Part shown: positions 56,901 to 64,000 of the stretch, in pieces
How the letters are laid out: each line of letters begins with the position of its first letter
Position numbering within the stretch: the first letter of the stretch is position 1
Assembly (NCBI RefSeq): GCF_963678635.1
Contig: NC_087064.1
Location: 43,273,159-43,337,158 of the forward strand
Reading direction: 5' to 3'
DNA length: 64,000 nt
Source: Symsagittifera roscoffensis
Taxonomy: Eukaryota; Xenacoelomorpha; Acoela; Convolutidae
Notes under the pieces: generated by a model
What the model was told of the DNA's origin: nothing
What the model saw: only the letters and a program-made list of their open reading frames with translations
The model's database searches: none
Translations under genes and position numbers: made by a program

Positions 56901-59900
56901 GCAAATTTTTTTTTTGAAAATTGGATTAAAGTAATCGACTATAATCGATTATAATGTTTTATAATTGATCATATTTTATTTGAAAAAAAAAAGAGATTAT
57001 AACCAATTATTAATTGATTAAATTTAGTTTTTTCTCAATTTTTGTGGTACTAAAATCATATTATAATCGATTATCAACGCTTGAAACTGGACGCGGGTGT
57101 CATTCTGTGAGCAGGCGGGTGCTCTTTTTTATGAAAATATAAAGAAGTTTGCAGGTTGTTTTCGGCTCGCCTCGTGTAATATACATTTTTCTGACAGTTT
57201 TTGTAAAACATTTAAATCGGTTTTACTGCGTGGCGAGTAGTCACTTATTGTTCCCACAGCATCATTGCCTCCATTAGAGCTCGTTGAGCATCGAATAATT
57301 TATCCAAGCTCGCTAAACAGTAACAAACAAGGGTTCAAAAACAAGAACTTATTTTAGCTGAAAGTGCCCTCTCCTTTTTTTTCAATTCTCAAATTGTTCA
57401 AGCCGAAAAATACATTACTATTCAATACACTTAGATCAATTCAACATTTCAGAAGCTATTTTAATCATTTTCTGAAACTGAATTGGTTATACTTTTAAAA
57501 ACTGTCAAAATGTAAAATAAGGACAGGTAGAAGCTGTGCAAGTAGCATAGAAGGTTCCGACCGCAATAACAAAAATACTGAAAAAAAAAAAACAATTTCT
57601 GGAGAGATTTTGTTTTTGTTTGTGGTGAGATAAGACAATCTGGATGAAAATGTTGAACATGAGCATGTTCGATAGTGATAGTAAATTAACTTTTTCAACA
57701 ACAATTTTTTCCAAAAAAAAACCAAAAATATAATAACGGAAAAAAATGGTTACTAATTCTTTTCAAATTTTTGAAAAACATTTTCTTAAATTTTCGATTT
57801 AAATTTTTCTTGTTCTCAAGAAGTAGCTTGAAGCTGCTTCAAATATTAACTGTACAGGAGTAAAATTAACTTATAACGGTTGAAGTTTTCGCTTATGGCT
57901 CTCTTTTAAGCCAACTCGCTGCTCTGTTTGCTAGAAATTAGACTTAGATCCAAAATATTAAGCAGTTTTTTCTAAAGATTTGGAAGTTTTTTGAAGCTTT
58001 CTAAATATCCTTCAATTTAGGATTAAAAGTATTTCAATATAATACATCTTTTGACCTATTCCGAAGATTATTTGTGGCACCCGGTTTTGTATGAAAAAAA
58101 AACGCATCCGAAGACAAAATTCCTCCCCAAATTTTCAGAGATCGGAACAAAAATTGACAATTGATTGTTATTCACTTGAAAATATGAGTACTTATTTTTG
58201 ATTCTGTTAACCCGTATTAAGCGGCTTTTTTCGTCTTGTCCCCATCAGGTCTAGTACCAAAACGTACCTTGTCCCTGCCATTTAGGTATTTGGAGAGGGT
58301 ACTTTAATTGCTAGGGGCTATAAGGAAAAAAAAGTAGAAATTTGAATATGATACTGACTATATTAATACCAAAGAACTTGAAAGTAGTTGTTTTATCCAT
58401 CCAATTCAATCCAATTCAAAGTTTTTCCCCAATCTTCTTAACAAGTGACTACCTTCTTGCGTGAGTCAGCAGCAGCGGCCGCCTCCAGATTGCCACTCAT
58501 TTCGCTAATGGCCCCTGTGTTCTCCTCTTTCCCGTAGTCCGACTGGTGGGGGTTGACTAGCAGTACTTCTCTCTTGTCGTCCACTGCTCGCTTGTAGAGG
58601 TTCTCCAGATTGTCCAACTCACTCTCCATCTAACACAGACCAAGAGAAACTTGAGTTATCTGAATCAAAGCAAACCACAGATAAGTTTGCGCGCGACTAT
58701 GACATTACAAAAATCGAAGTGCGACTTTGTCTACTGGAACTCAAGAGATACTGTAAAAAGACAAGAATGCTCTGGCACATCAAAAAACTCTTTTCTATTA
58801 TAGGATTAGCCTAAAGCCAGAAAAGTAATCACTGTAAACTCCAATGAACTTACTAAGAAATTGCTTAATGCGATGGCGAGAGGTTAAGTTTTGTACCTTG
58901 AGTGCACCTGCATCGTAGAAGAGTTTTCCGATGAGGTTGTTCACTCCCAGGTGTCCGAGGTAGGAGTACTTGCCCGGGAGGTAGTTGTCCAGCACCCGCT
59001 CCATCGCCAACTCAGAAAAGTTGCTCCTCCTCATAGTAGACTGGTTGATCTGCAACAGGTGAGTCACTGCACCTAGAAGCAGAGGGAAACAATCATGCGC
59101 AATGGGCTAATTTCATTCAAGTTGTCTGATTGGGGATCCTCTTCATGTATCATCGAGCAATTGAAGAAAAACTTTACTGATAAGAATGATATTTCCATCA
59201 AAATTCGTTTTAATCAAGCTGGTTTGAATCCAGATTTGAATGATGTCACTGCCGAAAAAAGACTATAAATTGTGCTCTGACCAGATACTGCGCTTCGAAA
59301 AATAGTCTGATCGCACCCACCTGCCCGACACAATTCCGAGGTGGTCTCGGTGTCTGCGGCTGCCACTGCCACTGCCCAGCACGCATTGCGTCTCGCCTCG
59401 TCGTTCCCAGACCCCAACATCTTCACCTAGAGAAGAAAAACAAGTGTTACTTCGGACAAAAATATAGCCGCTTCGTCGGCAAAGTTTGCACTACAGACGA
59501 AAAAAGTTACTATCAAACAACCTGTTGACTGAATCTGGTCAAAATCAATAACTGAAGGGAAATTGAGACCAAGAAAGTTAAGAGGTCTTTTCTGCTTTTT
59601 GAAAATTTTAGTGTTTATTGGCACCTGTTGTTTTTCAGAATTGAGTGAATGTATATCTTTTGAATGTGATGCAATGATTAGTTGATGAGTGTGGCTAACT
59701 AGACTGGTGATGGCACCACTGTCTCTCAGCTCCCTCCTGGCGTCTGCGTCATAGCAGAAGGAGGCCAGACACATGGCTGCCCTGGACTGCACTATGTTGC
59801 TCCTGGACTGCATGGGCACAGCCAGCGAACTCACCACTGTCAGCGCTTGCATCGAACTCCTGGGGAGACAAGAAAATTGAATAGATAAAATTGCTCAGAT

Positions 59901-62900
59901 TGAAAAACTGATCACTAAACAGAGGTACAGTAAGTTTGACAGAGTGTTCATTTTTTGAAGAGCTTATCGAGCGATTCATTCATGTGTATGCAGAAAAAAA
60001 GTTGTAGCTTTAGCCATATTTGTCAGATGGAAAAGAAAGTCCTGAAGTTATGGCCTCGACTTGGTTGTTTGAAGGATGACCAATCAGCTCAAAAGAGTTA
60101 TAATGATTGATGCAAGTTGTATAAAGTGTAATGTATCATGTATGGAAGGGCAATGTTAGTACCGTATGACTTCGTCTATGGCGAGGTTGGTGAGTGCAGT
60201 GGCCGCATTGGCCTGACACGCCTCCCTAGTGTCACTCAACAGATTGATCAGGGGATCCATCCCGTTCTTCTCAAAGATCTGAACCAATCAAAGTGATCTG
60301 AGCATATTTACATTTACTCTTTTACAGTTTCGCTTTTTACTCTGAAAATAACGACTGTATTTGGTCAGAATATTGTCTCTCCTATTGTTCTTAGCTTCAT
60401 TGCCTCTTCAAAAAAGTTTGCGTAATATAAAATTAGTATGAGCATAGTTGTACCTCGTTGCAGTTGTACTGGTTGGAGGCGGTGAGGTTGGCCAGACAGA
60501 GACTGGCACTCTCTCGCAGCTCCTCGTTGTTGCTCTTGATCTGACTCAGCAGGGGGGAGATGCCCTCATTCCTGCCGATGAAATTTTTGCCTAGAAGAAA
60601 AGAGGAGCACGTTGACAACAAACAAGTATTTCATCGGAACAGGTTTGATACCAATAATTTTTTCACTGTTTTATACAGCGAATTTATCTTTTTAGGTATA
60701 GGAGGATAGTGTTTTAATTTTGAAAATCAAAATGTCAAAATGACTTGAAACCTCAAGCAGAGGAATTTGGAGTACTATTTTGAAACAAAAAATTGTAACC
60801 AGAAGTATTGGAAAACAATCAGAGCGAAAGACTTACATGTCAAGCTTTCGGCTAGTTGGCCCAACGCTTTTGCTGCTGAAGCTTTGACCTGTGCGTCATC
60901 TCCTTCGGTGAGCAGAGTAATCAGAACCTACAAAATGAAGGTACTAAGGCTCACTTGGCCTAATGTTAAATTGTATAAAATACTGTTGGGAGGGTTCCGA
61001 CCTTTTCCATTTCTTGTTCGTGCATCACTCTTCTGTTGTCCTCGTTTTTGGCTGACCTTGAAATTGCAATACACGCATGCACTTTGACCTCTGGAGTCAC
61101 GTCTTCGCCTTAAAGACACGCAAAGTCCAAATTCTGAATAGCTGGCAAGATGAGAACCTTCCAAACTCAAGTTTTTGAGGATTTTTAAAAGGTTCTTTAT
61201 GAAAACTTCTTTTTGAAACTGTGAGAGTATAACAAATCGAGTTTTTAGGGAAAGTTTTGACCACATAGGAGATCCGGAAGTCAATATTTTTTCACAAGCT
61301 TATAATTTCAAACACCCACATGCTTATGAATGCCAATGGTAAATATGCAACTTTTGAATACAAAATGTGACCTGTGAGTAGTTCGTAGAACTTGTTCAGT
61401 CCTCCTGACTCGGCCAGCTGTTCCACCGTCTCCGGATCGAGAAGAAGGTTGGACAGCACCAGGAGTGCATTCACGTGCTGGTCCTGCCAGTCTTTGTTTC
61501 CCAGAAACTACAATCAAAATTGAAAAAGTGAAGGGCACTCATTGGCCCACAAATCAATGCTTCTATGTCGTCTAAATATTGTCATCGATAATGACATGAA
61601 GGGTTGAATTTGACTTAAGAATGTTTACAAAAATGTAGAAAACTTATGGAGTTTTTTCATACAGGAGCTGAATCCGTTTCGTAAAAATTTTGAGCTTAAA
61701 CATACAAAATAAAAACAAATGATAAAATGGGGCACTGTTTATCTGACCTTGACAAAGTGATCCAGTGCATCCAGCTCCCTCAGACCGTCTCTATTCTCTA
61801 TGTCCTGGGAGATCTTGGCCAGTGCCTCCAGAGACAACTGCTGGATCACCGGAAACTCACTCTTCGTCAGCTCCAAAATTGGCCCAATGCCTTCAAATCT
61901 GAAAGCAGAAAACAATAAACGGAAAGTCTCTTTTTCTAAAAAAGTTCAATGAAATCAAAATGAATCCAATTCCCATCCAATTGACAATCCTCTGATAAAT
62001 AAGGTTGTTATTTTTGCTGAGTTCGTTTTTAGTGAAAAAATGAGTGTGGAAATAACTTGTGGCAAATTAATCAATCGCCGGGTCTTCTTATCAATATTTG
62101 GGCTTCGGAACCAAGTTTTTCTTGATTGACGCGCTCCAAAATTATTTTTAACTGATTTTGCGCGTGTTGCTGTAGAGTTGATTTAGATGGCATTTAAAAA
62201 GTGTTCTGAATGTAAGTGTGAACAAACAACATACTCACTGTCTGACTTGCGCCCTGCTCTGGTAGTCGTGCAGGAGGAGACTGATGGCCTCGATGGCATT
62301 CTTGTTCACGTCCGGGTCTGGTGACGTCAGCAAAAGAACTAATGGCTCCATCACTCCCTTCTCAATCAGTTGCACCTACATGCATATCCAACGGGTCACT
62401 TTTCAACTAACTTTGTAGTGTTTATAAGCGCTCCTCTTTCCAGAAACCCAACAGAGCCCCCTAGATTATAACTTGAGTGCAATTTTAACTTGGTTTACCA
62501 GCAAAATAAGAAAAAAGTTTTTTTTTGCGTGTGTATATTCATAACCTCAAGATGGATATCAAGTGATACTTTTTGGAGTGGTGGAACCCCTTTTCTCACA
62601 GACGGTTGCCTTAGGATAGAAGATATACTGTTGGATTGTTGAGGGGTGGGGTGGGGGGATGACTGGGCTGACCTTGTTCGTGTACTCTGTGGCCATGCTG
62701 GAGAAGAAGAGAGAGGCGAACTCGTTTGTGATTGGCTCCTCCTGCTCACTATCCAATAGTCTCATCACCACCTTAGTGCACTCCATCTCACGCATTGCAC
62801 GCCTCACATCCACCTGCAACAGTAGTGCAAAAGTAGAATTATTAACTGTCACAGTAATACGAAATAACGCATTTATGATGGAGCACGCAACCTTTAAATG

Positions 62901-63784
62901 GTATGTTTGAAGTGGTTTGGCTCATTTGCAATATCACATATATCAGAAAAATGAAAAAAAAAAATGGATTTCATTGTTATTCACTGGGTGATCTTTAACC
63001 AAGTTTTGAAAAAAATCTATGAAAAAAAAACAAACGTTGTGAAGGAACAATTACATTTTTTCTAACCGCAACAGTTCTGTTGAAACTTTCTCTTTATCCT
63101 ATCTACCTGACAGGAGAGTATTCCGAAAGCCATCATTGCATTCCTGTGGACTGCCTTGTCCTCGCTCTTCACCAGTGCGTATAGTGGCTCCAGTGCCCCG
63201 AACTGCATGATCTGCACCCTGTTCTCCTCCCCCTTCTCCGCAAACCGGTAGAGAGACTCACACGCTTTCAGCAGCACCTGCATACAAATGAATTGAACGT
63301 GAATAAACAATCACAAAAACAACCGCTTGCTGTGCAAATTGAAAGAAAAAAATATATACAAAATACTATAAAAACTACCCAAAATTGACAAAATAAGCAA
63401 AAAAATAAATAATTTTGGCATTTTTTCGTTTATTTTAAAAAAATTTTTTACTTTTCTTGAATGCCGGGTAAAAAGCGGTGACAGGTAGAGATTAAGAATG
63501 GGCAGCAGTTCTCATTTCTGAAACTGATTTCAAGGTTAAATTTCAGAAAAAAATTATTTCAGACGTTATTTCTTAATTTCGTTATTGTTTCTCTAGTAAT
63601 TGAATTTAATAATCTTCAAAAAAATCGGCTGTTTGACTTCGGACATATTTTTTCGTAATTTAACCTCCTGTTCCGGTGAGTCCAGCATAAGTACAGCAGT
63701 CTTCGCATTCTTGGTCTCCACATTCACGGGGTCAAACACATCGGCCGCCGGCGCCTCCGTCTCCTTCTTCACCTTCTTACCCAT
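53979..63784 (-). CDS. ARMC3: Armadillo repeat-containing protein 3 (18 coding exons)
   Basis: Scaffold protein conserved in ciliated animals and abundant in testis of mammals. Exons, 5' to 3' on the minus strand: 63784-63665, 63277-63107, 62813-62673, 62375-62239, 61898-61748, 61507-61372, 61108-61002, 60927-60837, 60590-60454, 60278-60163, 59859-59700, 59426-59321, 59072-58897, 58629-58453, 55347-55156, 55054-54968, 54747-54629, 54198-53979. All introns are GT-AG, phases agree throughout, and the total is 847 aa (human about 870). Residues 1-40 (MGKKVKKE ... DVFDPVNVE) match the ARMC3 start. Residues about 40-530 are armadillo repeats (GALEPLYALV, VIQQLSLEALAKI, HEQEMEK, RESASLCLANLTA, TREACQANAATAL). 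Exons 13-15 form a variable linker. Residues about 707-847 are the EDR1-type C-terminal domain (TNVIPIGLIKTGTYYHRALL, LADRI, RAWN, YLIDLIHEPGEM). It looks intact. Confidence 0.97.
55574..55890 (+). mobile_element. Degenerate hAT-type MITE, copy 7
   Basis: CAAGGGCGGATCTAGGATGG, then GCGCCGCAGGTG, TATCGGCGCCAAATGCGCCC and TTAGGGTCTGTCAGCC keep the family order. The right end is lost. Older than the other copies by its divergence. Confidence 0.65.
56225..57075. repeat. TTATAATC / ATTATAAT palindromic repeat block
   Basis: Words such as AATCGATTATAAT and TTATAATCTATTTTAATC recur dozens of times without a fixed period. Many form perfect short palindromes (ATTATAATCGATTATAAT). Non-coding, inside ARMC3 intron 14. 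Confidence 0.7.
57525..57570 (-). repeat. Hairpin-core repeat, copy 3 (inverted)
   Basis: The reverse complement reads GCGGTCGGAACCTTCTATGC then TACTTGCACAGC, matching the copies at 11831 and 51820, though one hairpin arm is mutated. Confidence 0.5.
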
Positions 63785-64000
63785 TCTCACTCTCGCTAAT
63801 TATTATGTTTCACTGATTTATAACAAAAAAGAGGAGAGAGGAGAAGTTTAAATATTCAGCAAAATCCCTGATAAATGGTACCAGCACAGAATGGTATGCG
63901 TATATGTTCGGATATTTACATGCACACGTTTTATCTGGTAAGAAAATAGTATGTTTTTATTGGACGCGGTGCGTTTATGTTGTGTTCGGTTAAAAATAAA

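Larger units (their letters stand above)
55348..58452 (-). other. ARMC3 intron 14 (3.1 kb) with repeats
   Basis: Contains a degenerate hAT MITE, an AT-rich TTATAATC-rich block and an inverted copy of the hairpin-core repeat (57525-57570). No further exon was recognised. Minus frames at 57495-57725 look like repeat shadow. Confidence 0.7.

Noticed and set aside
59427-59699. Read-through of ARMC3 exon 11 into intron (SHTHQLIIASHSKD...)
   Set aside because: It loses ARM-repeat similarity exactly at the GTTAGC donor, and the next exon (VKMLGSGNDEARRN) continues the repeat in phase.

Overview
The window is 64 kb of AT-rich nuclear DNA from an intron-rich, repeat-laden animal, most likely an invertebrate; the sequence alone does not name the species. 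The case rests on four spliced genes with GT-AG introns and animal families: a Golgi polypeptide GalNAc-transferase, a small secreted LDL-receptor class A protein, ribosomal protein eL29, and the ciliary armadillo protein ARMC3. All use ordinary stop codons (TAA, TGA, TGA, TAG). There is one 200-base assembly gap (13433-13632).

Layout. 1-2570: TCGAAACATAGC-type minisatellite, duplicated with an offset of 1665 bp. 2650-3730: two small tandem duplications. 5735-9537: GalNAc-transferase, five coding exons, 588 aa, with a 200-bp hairpin in intron 1. 9538-14500: no gene found. 14510-21150: five tandem copies of a 1.34-kb non-coding unit. 21970-31750: transposon-dense belt with a decayed Mutator-like (MULE) transposon and two families of short inverted-repeat elements. 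Through its right half runs the LDLa gene (27213-32092, three exons, 102 aa). 32390-35510: AT-rich DNA and a patchwork of minisatellites. 36040-39003: a purine-biased block with a tight same-strand series of unrecognised ORFs, several joined by UGAUG or AUGA stop/start overlaps. 40600-42674: wrecked non-LTR retrotransposon coding sequence, apparently a chimera of two families. 42870-43055: a duplicated hairpin. 43329-43642: eL29, two exons. 44400-53740: T-rich DNA with decayed repeats and no gene I can support. 53979-63784: ARMC3 on the minus strand, 18 exons, 847 aa.

The four host genes show no operon-like relation; each is a separate spliced unit with its own job (Golgi O-glycosylation, secretion, translation, cilium or flagellum). 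Most of the rest is mobile DNA. The best supported mobile family is a hAT-type MITE (termini CAGGGGCGGATYTAGG): four copies have 8-bp target duplications matching at 7 or 8 positions, and a fifth matches at 6. The strongest candidate for something undescribed is the coupled-ORF block at 36643-39003. Next are the single-LDLa secreted protein gene and the 1.34-kb array, whose outer copies resemble each other more than the inner ones. All exon models were made by eye from splice consensus, reading phase and remembered family patterns; no search or alignment program was run.
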